Assembly: GCA_036583965.1 (NCBI GenBank) | Contig: JAZBQD010000027.1 | Span: forward strand, 6,921,187 to 6,985,186 | Length of the DNA stretch: 64,000 nucleotides | Direction of reading: 5' to 3' | Source of the DNA: Prunella strophiata | Lineage: Eukaryota > Chordata > Aves > Passeriformes > Prunellidae | Shown here: positions 23,401 to 36,565 of the stretch, in pieces | How the letters are laid out: each line of letters begins with the position of its first letter | How positions within the stretch are numbered: the stretch's first letter is position 1 | The notes under the pieces: generated by a model | What the model saw: the letters and a program-made list of their open reading frames with translations, nothing else | Told to the model about the DNA's origin: nothing | The model's database searches: none | Position numbers and translations under genes: made by a program

Positions 23401-26400
23401 AAACAACTAATGCCTTATATTTATGGGGAGAAATGAGCCATCATGTAAGATACCTGCAAGATATAAAATTTGGTCTTTTGATCTCCTTATATGGTTTCTG
23501 GCTTACAACTCAGTTGGTCTGAAAAGATATGAGCTATGATTCTTTTTTGTTACTTGTTTGATGAATTCAATTAACACCAATATTGGAAAAGAAAAAAAAG
23601 AAACTGATATGTTATATGTAAGGAAAACACAGAGACTTTTATGATTTACACATATCCATGAAAGGGAGAGTGAAGGAAATAGGATTTGCTGTGGAACACA
23701 TGGTCTCATGGGCAAAGCCTCCAATTTCTCTAATTATATACATGTCACAAGCTGCTCTCTATTCCTGATAATGCTCTTTACTGGGCAGGGGTTGCTTCCT
23801 ATTCACTTCAGCCATGGCCCTTCAAACACCAGCTACGATTTTTGCTAAATTTCTTCTCTGCACAGTTGGAAATTGGATGAACAAATTTCATCTCCCAATT
23901 GCATTTCAAGTATTTTAAATACACAGTGCTTGCAGGTGCAAGATTACCTCTGAGCTAGAATGGCTTTAATGCTATTACTAGCAACAGTGATTCATTTGAG
24001 CTTATTTGGAAAAAAAAGAAATGTGTGTACGTGTGATAAATTATAAAAAAATATGTGGGTGTACCAATATTGGAGGATTTTACAGGTAAAAAGAATGATT
24101 ATTGTCTTTGAGGGCCATAGCCAGAAATTCTCCTCAGGTGCTTGACACTCACTGTTGCAGATACTGTAACCACACTGGAAAAAGATGATCTTTGTCCTAG
24201 AAAATTTACTTCTGAGCAATTTAAGAAGAGATAAGAGTTAAATACAAGAAAGTGATGAAAGGATTAAAAATACTTGAGGATTTTTGATTTAACACACAGC
24301 AGCCATATTATACCATAAGTAATGCACATCCAGGCCTCATGACAAATTCTGTGTGTGTGTGTACCCTGAGGAGCTCTGCTGTCTGATGAATCATGTTGAG
24401 AAATGGTATTTTCACTGAGATTAAAAAAAGAATTTCCAACAGAAGGGGTTTCCTAATAGTGCCAAATTTTGTTCTGTAAGTGTTGATAAACACATTTGGA
24501 GTTCTTCATCACAAAGGTACTGACAAAATATACCAAGAAAGATAGAGGAGGAGAATGGATATTTGGCAGCTAGGACTTGATCATTACTTACAGTTAATAA
24601 ATCAATCCAGATTGAGGTTAAAATCAAAGAACCAAATGTTATTTACTTCAAAGACATTCTCTCTGTTACTTCAGTTGCTGTTGGACTGAAACTAGAATTT
24701 TGACTCATGAATTTTTTTTTGGGTTTTTTATGTGTGAGTATGGACCAGGAAAAAGGATAGCCTGTTCTTCAGAAATTTAAACAGGATGCCCAGGTAAGAC
24801 AGAGATTATCATAGCTGGACATTATTATGAATGCATGGAACTGTCATTGTAGAATTTTATGGGTTTTTGTCCTACAGTGTTTTGTAAAATATGAAAAACT
24901 GTAAGATCTCTGTTGTCTTTAATTGATTAGGTATTCAGGAAATATGTGTTATTGACAGTGGATTTTATAATGTGTTCAGGCCTCTTTTTACTGTCCTAAA
25001 ACAACCCAACAATCCTTAGCAGACAACTGCTTCTTTATGATGTTACAGCTGTGATTGTTTAAAGATATGAGTGATACGTGTATAGGGAGAGATAATGTCT
25101 CTCTTTATACCAACTGACACATTTTGGAGAAGCAGGGAGGAAAAAATAGAAAAGCAGGCATAATTTGAGGTACTCAACCTTTTTTTCTGACCTAAGAACT
25201 CATTCTGTGCAGTTAATTCATGCAGAAGCTGCATCCAAAGTAAGATGGAGTGAATATGACATCAAAAGCAGGCTAAAGTTGGAAACAGGCTACCTTTTTA
25301 CTTTCTTCTTCTTAAGCAGACATGCTTTGCTCTAGTGTCATTTGGGGATTTAAGTTACTGGTATCAAGATGCTTCATAATGTCTTATATTCTTTCCAGCT
25401 TCTCATTTGAGAAGACAGATATTTTCTTTACTGTGCATTAAAGGCTATATTGCATTTACCTAGCTTTGGAAAATGCATATGTAAAAGGGCATGTTTTTAT
25501 GAGAGAGTACAGATCTGAAATTTTGAAGTGAATGCATTTGAAGTAAATGAATAAAGCATTTTTTTTGCAACAATTTCTAACCAACCCTAGATGCAAAATT
25601 TCTTTAGTGTGTTTCATTGCATATACCTTCTTAGTAAAATAGTTATATATCACTCATTTATTAATAATTTACATTGATAATTTATTAATCCTCTTCTGGT
25701 CAGCTCCTTTAATCTCTCTAAATATCTGTTTATAATAATTTGCAAGGAGAATCACTATATTATTTGAATTTTTCCTGTTTAGGAAGCCCTCAGCTGTTAC
25801 CCACCTTCATGTACTCTTATGTGAATTTTTAGTACCCTAAAAAGAGATGTCCAGCTCTTCCTGTATTTTGGTATTTTAGTCACCATTTACACAGGTAGAC
25901 AAAACCTGATCTATTTCACATCCAGTTTTGTTTTGTCATATGAATTTATTTTGTTTCCTTAGTTCTGATACTTTTCTTGATAACCATCTATATTTAAGAG
26001 GTTAAATAGGTATCAATAACCCAGCTGACACTACCAGCTCACATTCCCATTTTGACTTCAAGATGTAACTGTGAGTAGCATCACTGCTATAACTTTTCAT
26101 TTCCTGCTTACTGTAGTGTTAGTATTGATTTAGTTAGAGCAGTATCATCAAATTTCTATTTGTTTCATATGTGAGTGAAGTTTTGCCTTTTCTCTTAGCT
26201 ATCTAATAGTGGATTTCAGTTCTTGTGGCTGAACTTGGTCAAGATTTAAACTTTGACATGCATCTAAGGCTGCTGGGTTTTTTCAGTCATTATCATTCAT
26301 CATTATCATGTCATATCATATAATGATTTATTTTCCCTTGGAGAAAGAGCAAATACTGCATAAAGGTTGACGTTATAGTCATTTTTGTAAGATTAAAAAG

Positions 26401-29400
26401 GAGACAAAGATGTCTTGAAACATTTTCATGAGGAAAAATCAAGCAAAAAATTAATTTGAGTTAGAGAATGATTTCAGTGAAAATTCTTTGGTGTTCACTA
26501 GCAAATGTGACAACAGTTGAGCAAAATCAGTTATGTGCTTGTATCCTTTGGGAATTGTTTTGGAATTTAGAAGCATCAAAAGTCTGGATTTAAGTTGTTT
26601 TTTATTTAATCTGGTGGCATCCCTGTGTATGACAATGTTGCACTGCATCTCCTGCACTGGCCAAGCTCCTTAAAGCTCTGTTTGTGTGCATATGTATATT
26701 ATATATATAAACATGTGTATAAATCTGTGTCTATCTGCCAAGAGAACATGAGAGTCTGAGGTGAGTGATTTGGATAATATCTGTTTAGTAACAGCTTTAC
26801 TACAGGGTAAGCAGATTATTTCTTTGAGTAGCACATGCCCTTCAACTTGAAAAAAATGGGAAAAGAAGGATGGAGGCAGAATCATGATACAAATTTTGTA
26901 AGACCTTGTGGTACCTTAGCACCTGGTAACACAAGCCTGATACTTTTTGTTAGGGAAGGGCTTGAATTATCTGAAATTTGTATTAAAAATTAAAATGGAT
27001 TATTTCAAAGGAGCATTTGTATTTTTAAAAGTAGTTTTACTGATCCCTGTGTTGTAAAGTGGTACAATTTTATCATAAGTCAAAAGTGCATGGGATTAGA
27101 TGATACCTATAGCAGTTGAAGTAATCATTTACTTACTGAGGAAGCCATATGAAATGATAGTTAAATAAGAAACAAGTGATGACATTTAAAATAGATCGCA
27201 TGTGTGTCTCAACATTTAAAAAAAGAAAAATCTATTGAACATACTGCAGTTTTGAAGAAAAATAATGTTACCATTTTGGAAACTTGTGCCTATATTGGTC
27301 ATGTATAAAATTAGATTTATAAATGATGATTCTTCCAAGTTGGAATCCTTTCAAGTACGTATAATTTTATTTTGGATCAATAATTCAGTTGTGCTTGGAA
27401 TAGATTAAGAGTGCATGTGAAACTTTGGTAAGTGCAATATAGTGTGCATCTCCATGAAATTATCCAAAGCTGTCATGACAGGTATCATCCTTTAAAAGTA
27501 ATGAATGCAGGTAGGTTGGTAAGCAGGGGAAATAGTCAGCATTACCAGGACAACATCTGTCCTGGTGAAATATTCACTCTTGGCAAGGCAGTGTTAAATT
27601 CATAGACTTTTTCTGTTCCAGTTGTCTGTAAGAACATTTCAGATTGCAGTGTTCAGTAATTATTGCACACGTACTGTACTCTTCAGATTTAACACAGCCT
27701 TTTGCCTACAGGAAACTAATGGCCAGGTGTGTTTAATTTCCTGTGATGGTGGCATCTGTCACTCAAAATGTCAAAATGACATTATAGATGTCATCAACAA
27801 AATCAGCACTGTGATGATCTTGATGTCAGTGATGTGACATGATTACTTTTCCTTCAATTTAAAACCTTTTTTTGATTTCTGATTAAATACTCCCTTTTTT
27901 AGTTCCAGAGTGAATTGTCTTCCATGCAAATTTGTTTCCATTTTCCTTTTATTACTGAAAATCTTTATATCAGAATGTGGAAGCATACATTGAAGAAGTG
28001 AAGATGAAATGTTTTGAATTTTCCTGCTTTTAGATTTTTTTATCTTTTAAATTCAGAATAATTTTTAATTTTTTAAAATTCAAAATAATCTATGTCTCCC
28101 ATCGATTTCTGAGGGAGCAAAGTTCCTACAATGTTAAATGCTACAGAAAAATTCCATCCTGATCTCAATTAAATATTTTGTTCCTTTGCTATACTGATTA
28201 TAAGTATATGCTTAGTTTATAAAACTCTGGAGCTATCACACATTGAGATATGCACTTTCAATTTTTTGGGGAAGCAAATAAAATTAAAATGGCATGATTT
28301 GTAGCTACTTTTCTTTCCTTTTGTTTGTTTGTTTTAATGTTAAGTTTGTTTGGTTGTTTTTACTGTTAATTGAGGACAGGAAAACTATATAGGTTACCTG
28401 AGATATTACATTATATATAGTTAAATTATTATGTTTCTTCCAGCAAAGTATATATTGATTATCTGTTGAAGAAGCTGTTCAATACTCTGTAAAATGACTG
28501 TGCAATTTTTTTGCTTTGAGAAATGAGGAAAATTAACACTGGATTTATAAACTGACTCAACATAGAGCTGCTGTATTTTGCATACAGAATGCAGAATAAT
28601 CAGCTGAGTGGTTCTGATGATTGAGCACAGTTCCACCAGTTTAGGATCTGACCTGTACACCCTGGATGGGCAACATCTGCTGCTACACCACAGCTCAGGA
28701 TGGCTCTGGTAATTTTTTTTGTGATTTGAGAAGCACCATGGAAGCTTCTAATTTTCATAGTAACACTACCATGATGAACTGTGGCTCATTACTGTAAACT
28801 GATGGCAGCTGTTAATACTATTACAGGCAGAGACTTTTTATTTAAGGGAAACATTAGCCAGTAACTGGTAGATTTCTGACACAGTATTACATAAGGCTTC
28901 CTGTTAGGAAGGAGAGCAAAAAGAAATGGATTTGAACCCATTAGTATCAGAATTACGTGTCAAAAAGCTAGAGCAGAGTTCAATTTATTTCTGCAATAAA
29001 GTGTAAGCTAGAGATTGACTTGACAATTATTTTACCTTACATTGCTCTGGTTGTTCTGAGATGACTATTCCAACATCAAATCATCTTGTTTGGACATCTT
29101 TTACAGAATAACATGATAGTCTAAATATGCATTATGTTATGTAGGAACTAAAACTCGGCAGGTTTTTTCAAGTAGAAATGAGTTTTTTATTACTCCTTTT
29201 ACTAGAGGATGTATTTGCAGTGGAACACATTCAGCATAGATTTAAAACAACTGCATGTATTTTCTGCTAAATCTAGTGCATGTTGTTGAATGGCGTTTAC
29301 ATTGTAATAGAAAGGATAATCTTTCTGAAGCTTTTAGTGGCTTGGTATAAGGAATACAAATAATCTGCCCAAAATATTTGTTTTCTCTAAGCCAGTCACT

Positions 29401-29800
29401 GAGCAGGGTTGTGGCTCCTGTTTGCCAGTCTCTTTTTTCCCTAATAATTTTCCAAGATAAGAGACAAAAAATTGGACAACAGCTTCCTTATTATAATTTT
29501 CAACTTTGACAAGAGCAGTGTTACCAAAATTTTTGCCCACTTAATATATGTATTGTCCTACTGAACACCAAAGTCCATGAATTCAGAGCCTTAACCTTGA
29601 ACATTGTAGCAAGCTTTTATTGGAATGGCAATTTTTCCTGTCTTGAGCTGATGGTCCTCTACAGAACACTTATTTAATTTTCTAATTCTGTAGCATAATT
29701 TTTGGAGTGTGTTGTGTTCATTGTCCCTCTGAAAATTCTCATGAAGCTTCACAGAAGTTGTTTATTAAAACTTTTATAAAAGTGATATTACACCAACATG
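20425..29800. other. Intronic; no gene seen
   Basis: About 9.4 kb of AT-rich sequence with scattered A/T runs (A14 at 21004, T15 at 23270) and a short (GT)6 at 24351. A pyrimidine-biased part at about 22200-22560 gives short open frames. No exon, classified repeat or regulatory block could be supported. Confidence 0.55.
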
Positions 29801-29809
29801 CAGATTCTC

Positions 29810-30115
29810 CTAGCAGGTTTTCCTTTCCCTTTGCATGGTTTCCTGCAGGACCATGCCATACTCAGGGGTGATGCAGGGCAGCAGAATTGCAGCTTTGCAG
29901 CTTGCTGTGTGTTCGTGTTCTGATCTTCTGTGAACTCTGGGCAAAAATAATCCCACAATCACTGCAGAGTCTTGTGGGGTCCATGGCAGGGCATTTCCTG
30001 GCCCTGCAAATTTGACAGTGATGCTGAGTACCTCCAGTGTTAGGTTTAGAATCACCTCAATAGTCAGATTAAACCGAATATCCTTCCTGGCAGGCATGTG
30101 GAATGGCAATTCCAT
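29810..30115 (-). other. Unrecognised minus-strand open frame, 101 codons
   Basis: A minus-strand frame in a GC-richer patch. It contains LTIEVILNLTLEVLSITVKF, an alternating hydrophobic stretch, then TPQDSAVIVGLFLPR. I recognise no family. It lacks splice sites, promoter and neighbours. It may be chance or a decayed retrocopy; listed because it is the longest open frame not explained by a repeat between 20.4 and 36.5 kb. Confidence 0.15.
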
Positions 30116-30334
30116 GGCTTTGGAATATCCAGGATGAAACTACAATAGCTGTTCCTTGTGGGTTGTCTCTTCCCTTTGGCTGCAGGAGGATTTCTTTGAA
30201 CCAGAGGTTAATATATCTCCCTACCTAGGTCAATTGTTATTTTACATGGAGTTATATATATTTATTTTATTGATTTAAAGCCTGTTCATTATAAAAATCA
30301 GCCTATAAAAGGAGATGGCATGTATGCAGGGAGA

Positions 30335-30356
30335 TTTTTTTTTTTTTTTTTTTTTT
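30335..30356. repeat. Poly(T) tract, 22 bp
   Basis: Uninterrupted T22 between GAGA and GCCAGG. No retrocopy was recognised beside it. Confidence 0.93.
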
Positions 30357-30359
30357 GCC

Positions 30360-33300
30360 AGGAATTTCTCATGCATAGATACAAATGAATTTTCTAAATG
30401 TAAATGTTTGACTAGATTATTCTTCAGAGACACATATTGATTTCTGTTGTCACCCTTCAGTGAGATTTAGTGTAGGTTACTGGGAAATCCTTTCCAAGTG
30501 CATACTGAAAAAAAAGTAAAATATGATTTCCTTGACAGTTAGTGAAAAGAGACAGAGTAGATGTTAACAAATTAACTGTGTTTATTCCATCCTCACCAGT
30601 TTAAGTCTTTCAGCTTCTAAAAAATCAGCTCGTTTGGTGCTTGGAGAACACGAGTCCATATTGCACTGGGTGAGCTCGAAAGCACATTTTGAAATTCATA
30701 GCTTAGCAAAAGGGAAGCTTTGCATTTCCTGATTTTCCTTTGCAGATCTAAATGTGGAGTTGTGGCTCTCTCACCAGAGTGGGAAGTACTGTATAATTTT
30801 GCAGTTTAGGCTATTCTATAATGCAAGTAGTATGAGTCTCATGGAAAACTGTGTGTGATGGCCAAGCTTAATCTTAAAATGTGTTTCATTCAGCTTTCTA
30901 ATAAACCTGAAATTCATAAATTTTTGTGTCTTATAGTGCATTTGATAATTATGGATTATAATAATTTTACACTTCAGTGCTTAAACCTAAATATTGTTCT
31001 ACAAATACTTTTTCATTTTCTTTGCCTTTTTTGTTTGTTATTTAGATAGTACAAAATGCCTTCATGAATACCAGAGTGCAACCTATGAAGAATTTGTTTT
31101 TATAACAATATCATTTTATGTCTATCTAAACAAGTTATTTTAAAACTTAGATAATATTTTTATGTCTTACAAGGACTGTTAGATATAAGTGTTGAACAGC
31201 TCGTTATGTTTCAGTCATAATTAACATCAAGTTCACCTAAAAATTAATAAAAAATTATTATTTCAACAGCTACAAAATCTGATCAATTTTTGCTTTCTTC
31301 ACATTATGGTATTGTTAACCTTCATAAATTTGCTCTGTAAATGGTTTAAAAACTATTAGTGTCATGTCAGTTTTAAGGTACGGTCAATAAATGTTTGATT
31401 TAAAAAAAACCAATATATAGGAGATGAGACTACAATGTTGCAGTAAATTACTGTATTTTAATAAGATTTAAATAACATTTTCTATGCACTCCTTTGGTTG
31501 TTTTGTAGATAATAATAAATATACAGAATTAGATGAAAAACTCAGCTTCTGTTTTGAGGGAACAGTGGTGCTTGGGTTTGTATATGATTAGTAGTGAAGC
31601 TACAAATACTAAAATTATACAATGATGTAGTTGCATTTTCTCAAAACATTTGGGAGCATTTTGAATTCAGAGGTTTTTTATGATCTCTCTCTGATGTACT
31701 TCAAGGAAGAAAAGCAGAAAGAATTTCGGAAAAAAATTAATCTTTGTGGTAAAACTGGCTTTATGAAAAGCCAAACAAGCAGAGGCATTTTAACATAATT
31801 TTCTCCTGACTTAAACAATCTTAATTTTATCACTTTGCCAAACTGTGTTCCTTTGCATGAAGTATGTGCAGGAGATACTTCTGAATTTGCATTTTCATTA
31901 GATTTAGCATTCAGCACCTAATGCCATAAATTTGTTTTTGAAACTCTTTAATTCCCCTGAGTGTTCCAACATATTGAATGCTATTTGCTTTGTATTATGT
32001 TGGCAGCAAATCTGCAGTGAAAATGCTGTCAATATATATTCATAGCTAACATTGTTAACTAAAAGCAATATTGTTTTTCTATTGTAAGCTGTCACAAATG
32101 TTTGGCACCCTGTTGTGTAAGCCAAAAAAATGTCAAAGAAAGAAAAGAATATTTATGAAGAAAAGTGCAGTGATAGTGTCAAGTTTTCTGTATTAAAATA
32201 CATTCCTTGTTTGCACAGACCTTTACAATTTCTGAAATTGTGTTTTGTAGTAATGTAAAGTTAGAATATTGTGAGAAGATGCAGGCTGTTACAGATATTA
32301 AATGAGAGGAGCACAGTAAATGATACAGCCATTTTACTTTGTGTGTAATGCAATGCTTATCAGGCTGTAAAATGTATTCTACTACACCCAAAGATTATTT
32401 TATTAATAGATGGGCTATATATATGTTGAAAATGAATGAAAAATATTTTGTATTTTTCGTGGTTTTGAAGAATGAAGTGCATAATTAACAAGAGCAAATG
32501 CAAAGTTTTGAACATTCTCCTAGGGGGTATCCTTATCTTTGTGTAAGAAACACTAATTTTGTTTATTTAAATTGTCTATTCCATTTCCCAATCATTCATT
32601 CTTTCCTAATGAAACTTATATTTATTGTATCTGCATGCTATTATAATAATGTCTTAGAACAGAATATTTTAGAGAACTTCTGTGGGGAGATATGAAAATA
32701 AGAAAAATTCTGTCTGCCATACAAATATCCATGTTAGTGCTAATACATAATAAACACCCATAAGCTAAAATAAGACAAGTGGCATCTTATGTGCTACTCT
32801 TGCAAGTATTTTAACCCAGAGAACTTGAAACCTAAGCCATATAAATGGAAACTTGTACTTGAGGTACAACCAAGTGCCCTGGCCACAGGCTGGATTACTC
32901 TGGAATCAGCAGAGTTCTGCTGGTGGCAGTGGAGGAGCTCTGACAAAAATCAGTGTTTCAGCCCCACACATGGCTCTCAGTGAAGCACCAGAGCTTCTCA
33001 AAGATATAGATTTCCAGTACTCTCATCTCACCAAGATAATATTTTGCTATATTCAGCCAGATGAAAATATTAACCCGTGTATAGTGAGGTACTGGCAGCC
33101 CCAGAAATGTTGTCGTTCATGACATTTTGTGTCATTCTCTAGAAAACTTGTTTTCTTACTGAGTCATAATGTGTTGAATTTGGGAAACTTTTTTTGGTTA
33201 ACCTTTAATAGATTTAGACATTGGTCAATTTAGTTTAAAAAAGCCCAAACCTTGAAGTATTCTGATCTACCATTCAAGAACAATCATTGGTGAATTTGTT

Positions 33301-36300
33301 TGAACACTCTTTTTCATACAGCAGTGTGTTGGTGACACATATTAACAGGTGTCATCTTCTGTGGTACTGGCCCATGGTGTGAATACATGCTGCCTGATCA
33401 TGCTACATGATGCCAATAATAACAACTCCTTTTTTTCCTTGCAGCTGATTTCACCCCTCTGCTTCAAAATAACCTTCTGCTTTCTGTGCGGATATTTGCT
33501 CTCCTAGGGAATACAGGTGCCACAAGTGATTTCACAAGGTCTCTGTTATGGACTCACTATTTTCAAATATTTTCTAAGAAGTGCAAAATAACCTGAGTTT
33601 CCATTGACTTCAGTGACATTTCAGTACTATTAGCACCTTGGAAAATTGGCCTTTATATTCCTTGGCACCAATCTTTATAAATTCTCTCATGTGCTTTCAA
33701 GTAAACCCAAGCTAAGTCTCCCACTACTGTCCAAATTAATTTTTTTCCTGCTTTTAGCTCCCAACATTCTTTCCTAATTTTCATAAAGAAAAAGAAACTA
33801 AATAAAAAACACGAAATGCATTTGATGTATGGAATTTCTCTCTGGGTCTTTTACCAGAGAGAAATTCTTATATAACCTTATATAACAAGGTCAGGGATGT
33901 TTATTAATGTTCTAGGTGAATGTCCAGCACATTCAAGTCTAAGAGAGAACATGTCTTGCCCCTCTATTCATTCTTTTCTAGATTATTCCAAGAACTTGCA
34001 CATGATTGAGTCTAATGTGTATCTGGAGAGGCAATATACTTGGACAATTACATTCACAGGTGAATAATATTTTTTAAACACAATAAAAAACTTTAGCAGT
34101 TTCTTAAATGGCTCACTAGATAGGGATTGCTGTTACAGAACAGGAGACAGTACTGCATCCTGCAGACAATTGACAAAATGGACTAGCAGTTTTCATCCTT
34201 AATTTGATTCTTTTTCCTCAGTGGCAGAGAGATGCATGGTCTTTCTTACATTGTTTATCTTATTTTGGCATAACAGATTTAATCATGCCTATATCCATTT
34301 TCCACAAACTGTCTTGTGTCTTGAATCATAGAATGTTTAAATCTTTTACAGGTGTGGGATAACTGTGCAGCTCGTCCTACTGGAAAGCTTTGGATTTCTG
34401 TGCATTGTGGAAGAATGTACCTTTCCCCAGTTTTCAGAAATGTTTATGAAGCTTTACAAAGTGCTGTGTCTTCTATCTGGCAGTTAGATTTCTATCACTT
34501 CTTGCTATTGTTAGGGTTCCTTTTTATTACTTACTTTATTATATATTGTACAGGGGGACCTACTTTGCCATTTTACTTTTTTTACTGTTTTGTTAGGCAT
34601 AAATTTGATGCTGCAGGAGGAATGAAGATGTGCAAACCCAGTTATTAATCATGCTCAAGTCTTTTCCATATGTGTGTCTTGAAACACTTCTTTTCCTTCT
34701 ATTACCCTTATATGAAATAAAATTGTATTTTCCTTTTTTATGCTTGAGAGTTTTGACTTGATAAAAATGAAGACTGTTGCTTGCTCCACTTTGCAGAAGT
34801 GGTGTCACAAAAAGGAACAGGACATTCCTAACTTTTTCTCTTAGCTCGAATTAAGCTCATCCCTGCTGAGGAATTTAGGTGGAGGACTCCTTCAAGATGT
34901 GTTACCTGCTTTTTCTTCTAGCAGGAGTGACTCAGAATTCTCTTGAGGGTAGCTATTGCAACAACAGTGGAGCACAAAGACAGAGAAATTAATAAAGTAA
35001 ATAGGAAAGGCAGTAAATATAGACCAGACCATCCTCATTTACTGTTAGAAATAAGAGAGGAACAGTATTAAGGTACATAGATGAGACAAACCAGCACTTA
35101 TCCATGGTGAAATCTATAAAATGTCTTCGATTGCTCAAGGGATCTTTAGATATAGCATTATTTTCTCTATCTTATGGATGACTTGACCACCTTCACTATG
35201 AATTTTTCATGATTTTCCTGACCCAGCAGCTCTTGCCTGTGGAGAGAGTAATACAGTATTGATTTGGGTGTTAGATTTCTGCCTTTTTTGCCATAACAGG
35301 ATTTTTGTAGCCTAGAAACCTCAATCCCTGATTACTCATTAGAGATTTGAACAACTTTTCTTAGATCTGGAATGTAAAAGAATAATCACTTGGTTACTTT
35401 TGTCATAGGTAGCCTTTGTAGTGGAATTTCAGCTCATCTTGGTAATGAGTGCTGTTATTAAGCTTTCCTGATTGAATGGGCTCTACTAGGCCTTCAGATT
35501 GCAAAAATACTGTTGCCTCTTAACAATTAGTGTGTTTGCAGCAGAATTACACTGGTGAATGTGTTTATTTAGCAGCATACTGCAAACCAGTGGAATAAGT
35601 AGGGGTCTTTCCTCCTGCATTCATACTGGCATTGATGTCTTGGTGACTTATTTTCTGTGCCTCTTGGGCATATTAGAAAATTGAAAAGAGGCCATGATGT
35701 TGCTATTTCTCATTTAAACTGTTGTGTTTTTTTCTTTTTTTTTTTTTTAAATAAAAAATCCATATCTTACATCCTCAGCATTGCCATGGAAACAAGATTT
35801 TTAAAAGGGACTTAACTGAAATTTAGCAGCAGTTTTTATTTCTTTGTGATTCATACTTCATAAAAATGCAAATGTCATACTAATACATGTTTTACCTTAA
35901 TATTTTATACTACCATTTTGTCTTAATTGGTCTAATGTTTTTCCTAATTAAATTTTGAGCTCCTTTGAATGATTTTAAAACTGTACTGTGGACCTATCAA
36001 GCTTTAAATTTTGAGTGTGTGACACACAATTTAAGACACTGTCATAGAGGAAAATCAATCATTTCAACCTGTAGTCACAGGCACAACAAAAGATTTAAAA
36101 GATTTAAAAAGCCTTTTGTCCTGACTGGAAATTTCTTGGCCTCTATGATCTTCATTTCTAGTGAAGTATCACAGCAAATAGCTTTTAATCATTTATATTC
36201 CTTTGTTTTTCACTTTATTCCCTCTAACTGTGTGAAGTTGTTTAGAGGATAAATTACTGCTGTGCTAAATAAAGCTTTTACTCATAGTTCCCTTAAGAGG

Positions 36301-36560
36301 AGTGTTTTGTTTATGCAAAGCTACAGTGTGCCCATTGGTTTACATACATACTTGCATCAACATGTGTAAATAAACTACATTAATTTAACATTTTATTTGT
36401 GTGTAAACATGCAGCAGTCGATAATGTTAGTTCAAACATGAAAGGATATCTGACATTCTCTTCTGAGTGCCTGTTTGGTCAGGCCTCACAGATCATACAA
36501 CATATTGCCTTTTAAAATGAAAGTTAGTATGATTAGAGTAGGGATCCTAGTGATCAAGAC
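30360..36560. other. Intronic; hairpin and cryptic splice signal, no gene
   Basis: AT-rich unique DNA. A GC-richer patch at 32850-33000 gives overlapping short frames without recognised similarity. A strong acceptor-like site at 33444 and a perfect hairpin at 33832 are described separately. A T14 run lies at 35735-35748. Confidence 0.5.
33832..33867. repeat. Perfect inverted repeat, 14-bp arms, 8-bp loop
   Basis: GAATTTCTCTCTGG at 33832-33845 and its exact complement CCAGAGAGAAATTC at 33854-33867 flank the loop GTCTTTTA. At 36 nt it is shorter than a typical microRNA precursor. It could be a small foldback transposon remnant or chance. Confidence 0.9.
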
Positions 36561-36565
36561 TGAAA

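Noticed and set aside
34320..34648. GAATCATAGAATG word recalling a CR1 end, and a 98-codon frame after an acceptor-like site
   Set aside because: Only 13 bases match CR1 with no element behind them. The frame has no similarity to AGBL4 or another family.
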